DNA of 12,359 bases from Caulobacteraceae bacterium (GCA_004144935.1 SDZP01000067.1:1-12359), one strand, 5' to 3'. Counted from the first letter of the stretch, positions 1 through 7,673 are shown. Program-made: numbers and translations. Notes: generated from the sequence alone by a model not told the origin.

Positions 1-823
1 CCGCCGCCAGCGCCCGGGCGCCCTCGGCATCGGTCCGCTCCAGATGATCGGCGCTCAACGCCCCGAACTCCGCCGCCAGCTGCGCCCCGCCGCCCGCCGT
101 CCGCTGGTCGGCATGCAGCCGCACCGGCAGCCCGTGCGCCCGCGCCGCCTCGAACACCCGCCGCACCTCGGCCGGCGTGAAGGCGTTGCTCTCGCAGAAG
201 GCGTCGACCGCGTCGGCCAGGCCCACGGCCGCCGGAATGATCTCGTCCACCACCTTGGTCACATAGACCTCGCGGCTGTCCCGATGCTCCGGCGGCAGGG
301 TGTGGGCCGCCAGCAAGCTGGTCGCCACGCTCACCGCCCGCGCCGTCTCCAGCCCCCGCGCCGCCCGCAGCATCTTCAGCTCGTTGTCGATATCCAGCCC
401 GTAGCCCGACTTGATCTCGATGGCCGTCAGCCCCTCGGCCAGCAGCCGGTCCAGCCGCTCGAGGGCGCTCGCCGTCAGCTCCGCCTCACTGGCCGCCCGC
501 GTCCTGGCCACGGTGGAAACGATCCCGCCGCCGGCCGCCGCGATGGTCTCATAGGTCTCGCCCCGCAGGCGCATCTCGAACTCGTCCGCCCGGTCGCCGG
601 CGAACACCAGATGGGTGTGGCAGTCGATCAGCCCCGGGGTGACCAGCCGCCCATCCAGCTCGACCACCTCACCCGCCGTCCAGCCCTCCGGCAGCTCGGT
701 CCCGACAAAGGTGATCCGCCCGTCGACGCACCCCACCGATCCGCCCTCGACCAGGCCCAGACCCGCCAGCGACTCGTCGAGAGTCGCCAGTCGCCCACCG
801 CGCCAGAGCCGGTCGAAATGCAT
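1..823 (-). CDS. hutI: Imidazolonepropionase, 3' end cut by window edge
   Basis: Third enzyme of histidine degradation: it hydrolyses 4-imidazolone-5-propionate to N-formimidoyl-L-glutamate in the cytoplasm. 274 codons are visible; the family is about 400 residues, so roughly the last third lies left of base 1. It is a metal-dependent amidohydrolase. The metal site HTH is at residues 69-71 within GLIDCHTHLVFAGDRADEF, followed by the substrate-loop motif EIKSGYGLD, the region AAHTLPPE and the third metal histidine in HADQ (about residue 237). The final metal aspartate would be beyond the edge. The ATG at 823 was chosen because GGAGG lies 4 nt upstream on the minus strand and the family N-terminus (LWRGGRLATL) begins directly after it. 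It diverges from hutF across a shared 66 bp region carrying a HutC-type palindrome. Identification is firm; only the truncation limits it. Confidence 0.95.
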   Translation of the reverse strand, partial: MHFDRLWRGGRLATLDESLAGLGLVEGGSVGCVDGRITFVGTELPEGWTAGEVVELDGRLVTPGLIDCHTHLVFAGDRADEFEMRLRGETYETIAAAGGGIVSTVARTRAASEAELTASALERLDRLLAEGLTAIEIKSGYGLDIDNELKMLRAARGLETARAVSVATSLLAAHTLPPEHRDSREVYVTKVVDEIIPAAVGLADAVDAFCESNAFTPAEVRRVFEAARAHGLPVRLHADQRTAGGGAQLAAEFGALSADHLERTDAEGARALAA

Positions 824-844
824 GAGTCCTCCGCCAAGGCCGGC

Positions 845-874
845 ACAATATGTCTAGACATATTCATCTGGCAA
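845..874 (-). promoter_or_regulatory. Candidate hutI promoter (-35 TTGCCA, -10 TATTGT)
   Basis: On the minus strand TTGCCA (869-874) and TATTGT (845-850) are 18 nt apart, matching five and four of six sigma-70-type consensus positions. The -10 element lies 21 nt upstream of the hutI ATG. The palindromic operator fills the spacer and overlaps the -10 box, so bound repressor would block polymerase. No equally good promoter is visible in the hutF direction. The call is from consensus matching only. Confidence 0.45.
847..864. promoter_or_regulatory. Probable HutC operator, perfect 18 bp palindrome
   Basis: The sequence AATATGTCTAGACATATT is identical to its own reverse complement. Its core GTCTAGAC exactly fits the GTMTAKAC signature of HutC-subfamily GntR repressors (established for the family). 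It sits between divergent hutI and hutF, and hutC itself is the second gene of the rightward unit. It is also an A/T-rich island in otherwise GC-rich DNA. Autoregulation of hutFC and repression of hutI from one site are inferred. Confidence 0.8.
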
Positions 875-889
875 CCTGATCCTCCCCCG

Positions 890-2233
890 ATGCCGACCAC
901 CCTGTTCCTCGACCGCGCCCTGCTTCCGGACGGCTGGGCGAGCGGCGTGCGACTTACCATCGAGGGCGGAATGATCACCGCGCGGCAAAGCGGCCAAACG
1001 CCCAGAACGGGCGAAGCGCGCGAGGCCCTCGGCGTCCCTGGCCTATCTAATCTGCACAGCCACGCCTTCCAGCGCGCCATGGCCGGCCTCGCCGAGCGCC
1101 GCGGCCCGGCGGCCGACAGCTTCTGGACCTGGCGCGAGGTCATGTACCGCTTCCTGGCCCGCCTGGGGCCCGACGACGTGGAGGCCATCGCCGCCTACGC
1201 CTTCGCCGACATGCTGGAGGCCGGCTTCACCGCCGTCGCCGAGTTCCACTACCTGCACCACAGCCCCGACGGCAGCCCCTACGCCGACGTCGCCGAGCTT
1301 GCCCGCCGCCACCTGAAGGCCGCCGACGACACTGGCATCGGCATCACCCTGCTGCCGGTCTTCTACGCCCACGCCACCTTCGGCGGCGAACCCCCGACGC
1401 CGGGGCAGCGCCGATTCATCAATGATCCCAATCGCTTCGCCCGCATCGTCGAAGCCCTGCAGAATGACCGCGCGACCGTCGGCGTCGCCCCCCACTCCCT
1501 ACGCGCCGCCACCCCCGACGAGTTGCAGGCCATCCTGCCGCTGACCACCGGCCCGGTCCACATCCACGCCGCCGAGCAGGTCAAGGAGGTCGAGGACTGC
1601 CTGGCCTGGTCGGGCCAGCGCCCGGTCGAATGGCTGCTCGACCACGCCGGCGTGGACCCCCGCTGGTGCCTGATCCACGCCACCCACCTGACCCGGTCGG
1701 AGACCCTGCGCCTGGCCAGATCTGGCGCCGTCGCCGGCCTCTGCCCGATCACAGAGGCCAACCTGGGCGACGGCATCTTCCCGGCCAGCGACTACCTGGC
1801 CGCCGCCGGAGCCTTCGGCGTCGGCACCGACAGCAACATCGCCATCGACGCCGCCGGCGAACTGCGCCAGCTGGAATACGCCCAGCGGCTCAGCCTTCGC
1901 GGCCGCAACCTGCTGTCCCGGACCGAGGGCGAGAGCACCGGCCGGGCCCTGCTGACCGACGCGCTCAAGGGCGGCGCCCAGGCCCTCGGCCAGCGGCTCG
2001 GCGCCCTGGCCATCGACCATCGCGCCGACGTCGTCTGCCTGGACATGAACCATCCGGACATGGCCGGCCGCGGCGACGATCTGGCCCTGGACACCTGGAT
2101 TTTCTCGCAAGGCCGGGCCGCCATTTCCTCCGTCTACGCCGGCGGCCGCCGCGTCGTCGAGAACGGCCGCCACCTCGGCCGCAGCGCCATCAACACCCGC
2201 TACAGCACTGTCCTTCGAGGCCTTACCGCATGA
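890..2233 (+). CDS. hutF: Formimidoylglutamate deiminase (N-formimino-L-glutamate iminohydrolase)
   Basis: It converts N-formimidoyl-L-glutamate to N-formyl-L-glutamate plus ammonia, the fourth step of the five-step histidine route found in many Pseudomonas and Caulobacter species; an N-formylglutamate deformylase (HutG) would follow and is not in view. 447 residues, full family length. Amidohydrolase residues are all present: H56 and H58 in LHSHAFQ, H226 and E229 in HIHAAEQ, H263 in the HATH motif and D314 in GTDSN. These correspond to H56, H58, H232, E235, H269 and D320 of the Pseudomonas enzyme as I recall them. The ATG at 890 fits the family start (TLFLDRALLPDGWA). No clear ribosome binding site precedes it. 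An in-frame ATG at 818 is rejected because it would run translation through the operator. The stop overlaps the hutC start (ATGA). Confidence 0.95.
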   Translation: MPTTLFLDRALLPDGWASGVRLTIEGGMITARQSGQTPRTGEAREALGVPGLSNLHSHAFQRAMAGLAERRGPAADSFWTWREVMYRFLARLGPDDVEAIAAYAFADMLEAGFTAVAEFHYLHHSPDGSPYADVAELARRHLKAADDTGIGITLLPVFYAHATFGGEPPTPGQRRFINDPNRFARIVEALQNDRATVGVAPHSLRAATPDELQAILPLTTGPVHIHAAEQVKEVEDCLAWSGQRPVEWLLDHAGVDPRWCLIHATHLTRSETLRLARSGAVAGLCPITEANLGDGIFPASDYLAAAGAFGVGTDSNIAIDAAGELRQLEYAQRLSLRGRNLLSRTEGESTGRALLTDALKGGAQALGQRLGALAIDHRADVVCLDMNHPDMAGRGDDLALDTWIFSQGRAAISSVYAGGRRVVENGRHLGRSAINTRYSTVLRGLTA

Positions 2234-2949
2234 GCCAGCCGCTCCACGAAACCATCCGCGCCCGCCTGGAAGCCGACATCCTGGAAGGCCGCTTCAAGCC
2301 CGGCGAGAAGCTGCCCAACGAGACCGAGCTGGCCGCCGAGTGGGACTGCGCCCGCATGACCATCAGCCGGGCCCTGGGCGCCCTGGCCGAGGCCGGCATG
2401 GTCCAGCGCCGCAAGCGGGCCGGCACCTTCGTCGCCCGTCGCACGGTGCAGGAGACGGTGCTGGACATCCGCGACGTGGCCGCCGACATCCGTGCCTCCG
2501 GCCGCGAATACAGCTTCCGCCGCCTGGCCCGCCGCGAGGCCGCCGCCTCGGCCGAGGACGCCGCCGCCCTGGGCGTCGCCGAGGGCGCGCCGGTCCTGCT
2601 GATCATCGGCCTGCACCTTGCCGACGGCCAGGTCCACGCCCTGGAAGAGCGGCGGATCAACCTGGACGTCGCCCCCGCCGCCGGCCGCGAGCGCTTCGAG
2701 GACGAGGCCCCGGGCGCCTGGCTGCTGGCCCACGTCGCCTGGACCGAGGCCGAACACGTCATCTCGGCCGTGGCCGCCGATGGCCAGACGGCCAAAAGAA
2801 TGGGGATTTCAACCGGTTCGGCCCTGCTCAGTCTGGAGCGCAAGACCTGGCTCGCCGGGGATTGCGTGACCAGCGCCCGCTTCCTCTACCCGGCCGGCGC
2901 CCAGCGCTTCGCCGCCCGCCTGCGAGAGCCCGGCGCCAAGGCGAAGTGA
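2230..2949 (+). CDS. hutC: Histidine utilisation repressor, GntR/HutC family
   Basis: Transcriptional repressor of histidine catabolism; in characterised relatives urocanate is the inducer. 239 residues. A GntR winged helix-turn-helix spans about residues 5-70, with the typical segments GRFKPGEKLPNETELA and MTISRALGALAEAGMVQRR and the wing RAGTFVA. A UTRA-type effector domain follows (about 90-235), including ALEERRINLD and the C-terminal ARFLYPAGAQRFAARL. The start overlaps the hutF stop as ATGA, implying translational coupling, so the repressor is made with the enzyme it probably controls. The palindrome at 847-864 is the expected target. The symbol rests on family plus hut-operon context. 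Confidence 0.92.
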   Translation: MSQPLHETIRARLEADILEGRFKPGEKLPNETELAAEWDCARMTISRALGALAEAGMVQRRKRAGTFVARRTVQETVLDIRDVAADIRASGREYSFRRLARREAAASAEDAAALGVAEGAPVLLIIGLHLADGQVHALEERRINLDVAPAAGRERFEDEAPGAWLLAHVAWTEAEHVISAVAADGQTAKRMGISTGSALLSLERKTWLAGDCVTSARFLYPAGAQRFAARLREPGAKAK

Positions 2950-3020
2950 GCCGGGAACAAGGCTGACAGCAGGGCGCTTTGCTTGCGCCGGTCCGGGTTT
3001 TCTGGCGGCCAGGAAAGACC

Positions 3021-4352
3021 ATGCCCTTGACCCCGACCTCCCGCGCCCGACTGACCAGTCTGGCCATCAGCGTCTCCGTGCTGGCGCTCGCCGCCGCCTG
3101 CGCCGGCCAGGCCCGCCTGCCCTCCTCCGCCACCTACGGCCCCAATCCGACGATCGGCGAGCCGCAGAAGGCCCTGATCCCGACCATCAACGCCCGCAAG
3201 GCGGTCGGCTGGCCCAGCGGCGACAAGCCCATCGCCGCCGCCGGCCTGAAGGTCGAGGCGTTCGCCGGCGGCCTCGACCACCCCCGCTGGCTGTACGTCC
3301 TGCCCAACGGCGACGTGCTGGTCGCCGAAACCAACGCTCCGCCCAAGCCCGAGGACGGCAAGGGCATCAAGGGGGCGGTGATGAAGGCGGTCATGGCCAA
3401 CGCCGGCGCCGCCGCCCCGACCGCCAACCGCATCAGCCTGCTGCGCGACGCCGACGGCGACGGCGTGGCCGAGACCAAGACCGCCTTCCTGACGGGGCTC
3501 AACTCTCCGTTCGGGATGGCCCTGGTCGGAAACACCTTCTACGTCGCCAACAGCGATGCGGTGGTCAGCTTCCCCTACACGCCGGGGGCCACGGCGATCA
3601 CCGCGCCGGCCACCAGGGTCACCGACCTGCCCGCCGGCCCGATCAACCACCACTGGACCAAGAACATCGTCGCCAGCCCCGACGGGACCAAGCTCTACGC
3701 AACTGTCGGCTCGAACAGCAACGTCGGCGAAAACGGTCTCGACAAGGAAGAGGGCCGGGCGGCGATCTGGGAGATCGACCTGGCCACCGGTCAGAAACGG
3801 CTGTTCGCCACCGGCCTGCGCAACCCCAACGGCATGGACTTCGAGCCCTCGTCCGGGATGCTGTGGACCGCCGTCAACGAGCGCGACGAGATCGGCCACG
3901 ACCTGGTCCCCGACTACATGACCAGCGTCAAGGACGGCGGCTTCTACGGCTGGCCCTACAGCTATTGGGGCCGGGTCGACGACCGCGTCAAACCTCAGGA
4001 CCCGGCCAAGGTCGCCGCCGCCCTGACCCCGGACTATGCCTTGGGCGCCCACACGGCCTCCCTCGGCCTCACCTTCTATCGCGGCGGGTTGCTCGGCCAG
4101 TATCGCGGCGGCGCCCTGATCGGCCAGCACGGCAGCTGGAACCGCGATCCGGTCAGCGGCTACAAGGTGGTGTTCGTTCCCTTCAGCGGCGGCAAGCCCA
4201 GCGGGCCAGCGCAGGATGTGCTCACCGGCTTCCTCGACAAGGACGTGCACGCCAAGGGCCGCCCGGTCGGGGTGGTGGTCGACAGGGCCGGAGCCCTGCT
4301 GGTGGCGGACGACGTCGGCAACGTCATCTGGCGAGTGACGCCCGCAGCGTAG
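3021..4352 (+). CDS. PQQ-dependent sugar (L-sorbosone) dehydrogenase-like lipoprotein, copy 1
   Basis: Probable periplasmic or membrane-anchored quinoprotein of the soluble glucose / L-sorbosone dehydrogenase beta-propeller family (COG2133 type). The substrate cannot be read from sequence. 443 residues from the ATG at 3021, chosen because AGGAAA lies just upstream; a TTG at 2979 in the same frame is less likely. An N-terminal hydrophobic segment (about 11-27) ends in LAAAC, a weak lipobox with C27 as lipidation candidate. Propeller and cofactor landmarks are HPRWLYVLPNGDVLVAE (88-104), H211 in HHWTKN, R267-N268 in GLRNPNG, GGFYGWPYSYWG (306-317), HGSWNRD (370-376) and the closing blade ALLVADDVGNVIWRV. 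A calcium-loop-like DADGDG occurs at 143-148. The gene starts 71 bp after hutC on the same strand and is followed by a paralogue. Confidence 0.85.
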   Translation: MPLTPTSRARLTSLAISVSVLALAAACAGQARLPSSATYGPNPTIGEPQKALIPTINARKAVGWPSGDKPIAAAGLKVEAFAGGLDHPRWLYVLPNGDVLVAETNAPPKPEDGKGIKGAVMKAVMANAGAAAPTANRISLLRDADGDGVAETKTAFLTGLNSPFGMALVGNTFYVANSDAVVSFPYTPGATAITAPATRVTDLPAGPINHHWTKNIVASPDGTKLYATVGSNSNVGENGLDKEEGRAAIWEIDLATGQKRLFATGLRNPNGMDFEPSSGMLWTAVNERDEIGHDLVPDYMTSVKDGGFYGWPYSYWGRVDDRVKPQDPAKVAAALTPDYALGAHTASLGLTFYRGGLLGQYRGGALIGQHGSWNRDPVSGYKVVFVPFSGGKPSGPAQDVLTGFLDKDVHAKGRPVGVVVDRAGALLVADDVGNVIWRVTPAA

Positions 4353-4356
4353 CGAC

Positions 4357-4381
4357 CCTTCTCCCGACAAGCGGGAGAAGG
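4357..4381. repeat. Intergenic hairpin between the two paralogues
   Basis: CCTTCTCCCG and CGGGAGAAGG form a perfect 10 bp stem with a 5 nt loop (ACAAG). No T-run follows on either strand, so it is not a classical intrinsic terminator. It may be a processing or stabilising hairpin or a member of a dispersed palindromic repeat family. A similar CTCTCCC/GGGAGAG hairpin occurs at 8616-8633. Confidence 0.7.
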
Positions 4382-4439
4382 AATCCGTTGGCGCGTCGTC
4401 GATCGGGACCTACGCTCTCCGAAATTTCGGGGATCCCAC

Positions 4440-5726
4440 ATGAAAAGCCTGCTGCTAACCGGCCTCGCCCTCGTCGCCCTCACCGCCTGCCAGAAGCCCA
4501 CCACCTCGGACGGTTCGGAAGGCTATGGCCCGGACCCGAAGATGCCGGCCGCCAAAGCGACGCCGCTGCCGACCATCAACGCCCGCGAGGCCGTCGGCTG
4601 GGCCGCCGGCGCCGCGCCGACGCCTGCGGCGGGGCTGAAGGTCGCCCGCTTCGCCGAGGGTCTTGAACATCCGCGCTGGCTCTACGCCCTCCCCAACGGC
4701 GACATCCTGGTCTCGGAAAGCAACAGCCCGCCCCGCGAGGGCAAGGGCATTCAGGCCATGGTCGCCAAGAACATGATGAAGAAGGCCGGGGCCGCCGTCC
4801 CCAGCCCCAACCGCATCACCCTGCTGCGCGACGCCGTCGCCGAGCTCAAGATGCCCTTCATCACGGGCCTCAACTCGCCATCCGGCATGATGCTGGTAGG
4901 CAATCAGCTGTTCGTCGCCAACACCGACAGCGTCGTGGTGTTCGACTACGCCGAGGGCGCGACGAAGATCGAAGGCCCGGGCAAGAAGATCGCCGACCTG
5001 CCGGCCACCGGCTCCAACGGCCACTGGGCCCGCAACATCATCGCGGCGAAGGACGGCTCGAAGCTCTACGTCGGCGTCGGCTCCAGCAGCAATATCGCCG
5101 ACGAGGGCCTGGATATCGAGAAGGACCGCGCCACCATCCAGGAGATGAACCTGGACGGCAGCGGCAAGCGGACCTTCGCGTCGGGCCTGCGCAATCCCAA
5201 CGGCTTGGCGTTCGAGCCGGTGACCGGCCAGCTGTGGGCGGCGGTCAATGAGCGCGACATGATCGGCCAGGACACCCCGCCCGACTACATGACCGTGGTC
5301 CGCGATGGCGGCTTCTACGGCTGGCCCTGGAGCTACTGGGGCCAGACGGTCGACGAGCGGGTGCAGCCGGCCAACCCGGCCATGGTCGCCAAGGCCATCA
5401 AGCCGTCCTACGGCCTGGGCGCCCACACCGCCTCGCTGGGCATCCACTTCTACGGCGGCGCCCTGCTGCCCGAGGCCTGGCGCGGCGGCGTCTTCGTCGC
5501 CCAGCACGGCAGCTGGAACCGCGATCCGCCCAGCGGCTATCGGGTGATCTATGTGCCGTTCATGGCGGGCGCCCCGTCGGGCGGACCGGTTGTGGTGCTG
5601 GACGGCTTCCTGAACGGGAAAAAAGAAGCGCAAGGGCGGCCGGTGGCCATCGTCGAGGACAAGGCCGGCGCACTGCTGGTGTCGGACGACGTGGGGAACA
5701 TCATCTGGCGGGTGACGCCGAAGTAG
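4440..5726 (+). CDS. PQQ-dependent sugar (L-sorbosone) dehydrogenase-like lipoprotein, copy 2
   Basis: Tandem paralogue of the preceding gene, 428 residues, and probably also an extracytoplasmic quinoprotein. The signal segment carries a textbook lipobox, LTAC, with C17 as the lipidated residue; glutamine at +2 suggests outer-membrane sorting by the usual rule. Shared landmarks are PTINAREAVGW (44-54), HPRWLYALPNGDILVSE (77-93), H195 in GHWARN, R251-N252 in GLRNPNG, GGFYGWPWSYWG (290-301), HGSWNRD (356-362) and ALLVSDDVGNIIWRV. It lacks the DGDG present in copy 1 (it reads LLRDAVAELK), a clean four-codon gap, so the calcium-loop-like element is gone while the PQQ-side residues are kept. The ATG at 4440 directly begins the signal peptide. 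It starts 87 bp after copy 1, across a hairpin. Substrates of the two copies may differ (inference). Confidence 0.85.
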   Translation: MKSLLLTGLALVALTACQKPTTSDGSEGYGPDPKMPAAKATPLPTINAREAVGWAAGAAPTPAAGLKVARFAEGLEHPRWLYALPNGDILVSESNSPPREGKGIQAMVAKNMMKKAGAAVPSPNRITLLRDAVAELKMPFITGLNSPSGMMLVGNQLFVANTDSVVVFDYAEGATKIEGPGKKIADLPATGSNGHWARNIIAAKDGSKLYVGVGSSSNIADEGLDIEKDRATIQEMNLDGSGKRTFASGLRNPNGLAFEPVTGQLWAAVNERDMIGQDTPPDYMTVVRDGGFYGWPWSYWGQTVDERVQPANPAMVAKAIKPSYGLGAHTASLGIHFYGGALLPEAWRGGVFVAQHGSWNRDPPSGYRVIYVPFMAGAPSGGPVVVLDGFLNGKKEAQGRPVAIVEDKAGALLVSDDVGNIIWRVTPK

Positions 5727-5770
5727 GGCCGCGGCGCCAGGCGCGAAAACCGTCCGTTCAACAGCTCAAG

Positions 5771-5802
5771 AAAAAGGGCCGCCGGATTGCTCCGGCGGCC
5801 CT
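5771..5802 (-). terminator. Intrinsic terminator of the thiolase gene
   Basis: AGGGCCGCCGGA (5775-5786) pairs perfectly with TCCGGCGGCCCT (5791-5802) around a TTGC loop, giving a 12 bp GC-rich stem. On the minus strand the stem runs straight into TTTTTC, the classic intrinsic terminator form, 24 nt beyond the thiolase stop. On the plus strand the hairpin is followed by only a few T residues, so termination of the convergent dehydrogenase copy 2 is possible but weaker. Confidence 0.88.
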
Positions 5803-5826
5803 CAATTCATTCAGCGTGCGAGAAGC

Positions 5827-6999
5827 CTACAGCCGCTCGATGATCGTCACGTTGGCCAGGCCGCCGCCTTCGCACATCGTCTGCAGGCCGTACTTGCCGC
5901 CGCGGTCTTTCAGCACATTGACCAGCGTCGCCATCAGCTTGCTGCCCGACCCACCCAGCGGGTGACCCAGGCTGATCGCGCCGCCGTTGACGTTGAGGCG
6001 ATCCGGATCGGCGCCCGTGGCCTGCAGCCAGGCGACCGGCACCGAGGCGAAGGCTTCGTTGACCTCGAAGGCGTCGATGTCGCCGATCTTCAGGCCGCTC
6101 TTCTCCAGCGCCCGCAGGGTGGCCGGGATCGGGGCTTCCAGCATGATCACCGGATCGGCGCCGATGACAGTCATGTGGTGGATGCGGGCCAGCGGCTCGA
6201 CGCCCAGCTGCTTGAGGCCCTTCTCGTTGACCACGAGCACGCCCGAGGCGCCGTCGCAGATCTGGCTGGAGGTGGCGGCCGTCAGAGCGCCGTCTTCCTG
6301 CAGCAGCTTCACGCCGCGCATGGCTTCCAGGCTGGCCTCGAAGCGGATGCCTTCGTCGACGGTGTGTTCTTCCTCGACGCCTTCGGCGGTCTTGATCTTG
6401 ATCGGCACGATTTCGCTGGCGAACTTGCCGGCCTTGGTGGCCTCGATCGCCTTGCGGTGGCTGTTGTAGCCGTACTCGTCGAGTTGATCCTTGGTCAGGC
6501 CGTACTTCTTGGCGATCATCTCGGCGCCGGCGAACTGGCTGAACTGGATGTTCGGGTAACGCTCCTGGATGTTGGGGCTCATGTAGCTGCCCATGCCCGC
6601 CTTCAGCGCCAGGATGGCCGGGGTGCCCATCGGCACGCGGGTCATGCTCTCGACGCCGGAGGCGATGACGATGTCCATGGCGCCCGACATCACGGCCTGG
6701 GCCGCGAAGTGGATGGCCTGCTGCGAGGAGCCGCACTGGCGGTCGACGCTGGTGCCGGGCACGCTTTCCGGCAGGGAGGAGGCGAGAATGGCGTTGCGGG
6801 CGATGTTCACCGACTGCTCGCCGGCCTGGCCGACGCAGCCCATGATGACGTCCTCGACCAGGGCCGGATCGGCGTCGACGTCCTTGATCAGGCCTTCCAG
6901 GATCTGGGCGGCGAGGTCGGCGGGGTGCCAGCCGGCGAGACGACCACCCTTGCGGCCTCCGGCGGTGCGTTTGGCGGCGACGATATAGGCTTCGGCCAT
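5827..6999 (-). CDS. Thiolase (acetyl-CoA C-acyltransferase family)
   Basis: Cytoplasmic thiolase that condenses or cleaves acyl-CoA units; which direction and chain length cannot be decided from the sequence. 390 residues, normal family length. Catalytic residues are all visible: nucleophile C89 in DRQCGSSQQA, N314 in NEAF, H346 in GGAISLGHPLGGSG and C376 in MCEGGG. The N-terminal half-domain includes ASGVESMTRVPMG. The ATG at 6999 was chosen because AEAYIVAAKRTAGG is the usual thiolase N-terminus and GGGAG lies upstream; a longer in-frame reading to 7062 adds an unlikely leader and would cover a candidate promoter. It lies downstream of a flavin reductase gene on the same strand (104 bp gap) and ends at a strong terminator. 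No partner dehydrogenase or hydratase is adjacent, so the pathway (beta-oxidation, PHB or other) is open. Confidence 0.93.
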   Translation of the reverse strand: MAEAYIVAAKRTAGGRKGGRLAGWHPADLAAQILEGLIKDVDADPALVEDVIMGCVGQAGEQSVNIARNAILASSLPESVPGTSVDRQCGSSQQAIHFAAQAVMSGAMDIVIASGVESMTRVPMGTPAILALKAGMGSYMSPNIQERYPNIQFSQFAGAEMIAKKYGLTKDQLDEYGYNSHRKAIEATKAGKFASEIVPIKIKTAEGVEEEHTVDEGIRFEASLEAMRGVKLLQEDGALTAATSSQICDGASGVLVVNEKGLKQLGVEPLARIHHMTVIGADPVIMLEAPIPATLRALEKSGLKIGDIDAFEVNEAFASVPVAWLQATGADPDRLNVNGGAISLGHPLGGSGSKLMATLVNVLKDRGGKYGLQTMCEGGGLANVTIIERL

Positions 7000-7035
7000 G
7001 GGGGTGCTCCCGGGGTTCTCGTTTACGTTCACGGG

Positions 7036-7062
7036 AAGATAGGCGAACGGACCCCGGCGCAA
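7036..7062 (-). promoter_or_regulatory. Candidate housekeeping promoter of the thiolase gene
   Basis: On the minus strand TTGCGCC (7056-7062) and CCTATCTT (7036-7043) are 12 nt apart. This resembles the Caulobacter housekeeping pattern TTGACGS-N10-14-GCTANAWC, with several mismatches in the -10 box. It lies 36 nt upstream of the thiolase ATG in the gap after the flavin reductase. Consensus matching only. Confidence 0.35.
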
Positions 7063-7103
7063 AAGTATGACGTAGGGTGAGAGGTGCGTCTTTTTTGGAA
7101 ACG

Positions 7104-7622
7104 CTAGTCCGTATGCACCCGGCGGAACTGGCCGCGCAGGTAGACCAGGGGCTCATGCTCGGGATCGAACCGCACCTTCAGGATGCGGCCGATGAAGATG
7201 CGGTGGTCGCCGGCGTCGATGACCTGCTCGGTTTCCAGCTCGAAGTTGGCCATGCAGCCCGGCAGGATCGGCACGCCGTGGTCCCAGGTCTCGCATTCCA
7301 GGCCGGCGAAGCGATCCTCCGACTTGACCGTGAAGCGCCGGGCCATGTCTTCCTGGTCGGCGTGCAGCACGTTGACGGAGAACTTCCCCGCCTGTTCGAG
7401 CACCGGCAGGCTGGAGGCCTTCAGGTCGACGCAGACCAGGGCCAGCGGCGGATCGAGGCTGACCGAGGAAAAGGCGTTGACGGTGAAGCCCACCTGCCGG
7501 CCGTCGCCGGCGCAGGTGGTGACCACGGTGACGCCGGTGGTGAAGCAACCGAACGCGTCCCGCAGGGCCCGGGCGTCGGCGATCAGGTCGCCGTCGAGGG
7601 TGATGGTGCGGGAGGGGCTCAT
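7104..7622 (-). CDS. Flavin reductase-like FMN-binding protein
   Basis: Probable NAD(P)H:flavin oxidoreductase, possibly the reductase component of a two-component flavin monooxygenase. 172 residues, typical of the flavin reductase-like split-barrel family. Family landmarks are the N-terminal DAFGCFTTGVTVVTT, the FMN-binding stretch GFTVNAFSSVSLDPPLALVC, KFSVNVL and the C-terminal HRIFIGRILKV followed by PLVYLRGQFRRV. The ATG at 7622 has AAAGG a few bases upstream on the minus strand; an upstream TTG at 7670 would add a low-complexity leader and is not preferred. It lies 51 bp after the glycosyltransferase stop and 104 bp before the thiolase start, all on one strand, so co-transcription is possible but functional linkage is not evident. 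No monooxygenase partner is visible in the window. Confidence 0.88.
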   Translation of the reverse strand: MSPSRTITLDGDLIADARALRDAFGCFTTGVTVVTTCAGDGRQVGFTVNAFSSVSLDPPLALVCVDLKASSLPVLEQAGKFSVNVLHADQEDMARRFTVKSEDRFAGLECETWDHGVPILPGCMANFELETEQVIDAGDHRIFIGRILKVRFDPEHEPLVYLRGQFRRVHTD

Positions 7623-7673
7623 TGAGCCTTTGTGGGATGCTGCGGCAGGCGGTGCAAGGGGTTCAGCCAAACC

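Noticed and set aside
44..889. Upstream extension of the hutF frame as a 729-residue protein
   Set aside because: This part is antisense to hutI, is arginine/proline-rich low-quality sequence, and would run through the hut operator. The real hutF N-terminus begins at 890.
2973..3001. Hairpin GGCGC/GCGCC followed by TTTT as a terminator of hutFC
   Set aside because: Only a 5 bp stem with a 7 nt loop, and 8 bases separate it from the T-run. Too weak to call.
2886..4370. Long minus-strand open frame (494 codons) opposite dehydrogenase copy 1
   Set aside because: Typical antisense shadow in high-GC DNA: glycine/valine-rich with no recognisable domain, opposite a clearly real gene.
4455..5633. 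Minus-strand open frame (392 codons) opposite dehydrogenase copy 2
   Set aside because: Antisense shadow; composition is alanine/valine/glycine-rich and no family motif is present.
5962..7080. Plus-strand open frame (372 codons) opposite the thiolase gene
   Set aside because: Antisense shadow of a gene with all catalytic residues; the product looks like no known protein.
7087..7106. T-run (TTTTTT at 7091-7096) near the flavin reductase stop as a terminator
   Set aside because: The run is on the plus strand with no plus-strand gene before it and no stable stem; on the minus strand it is an A-run.
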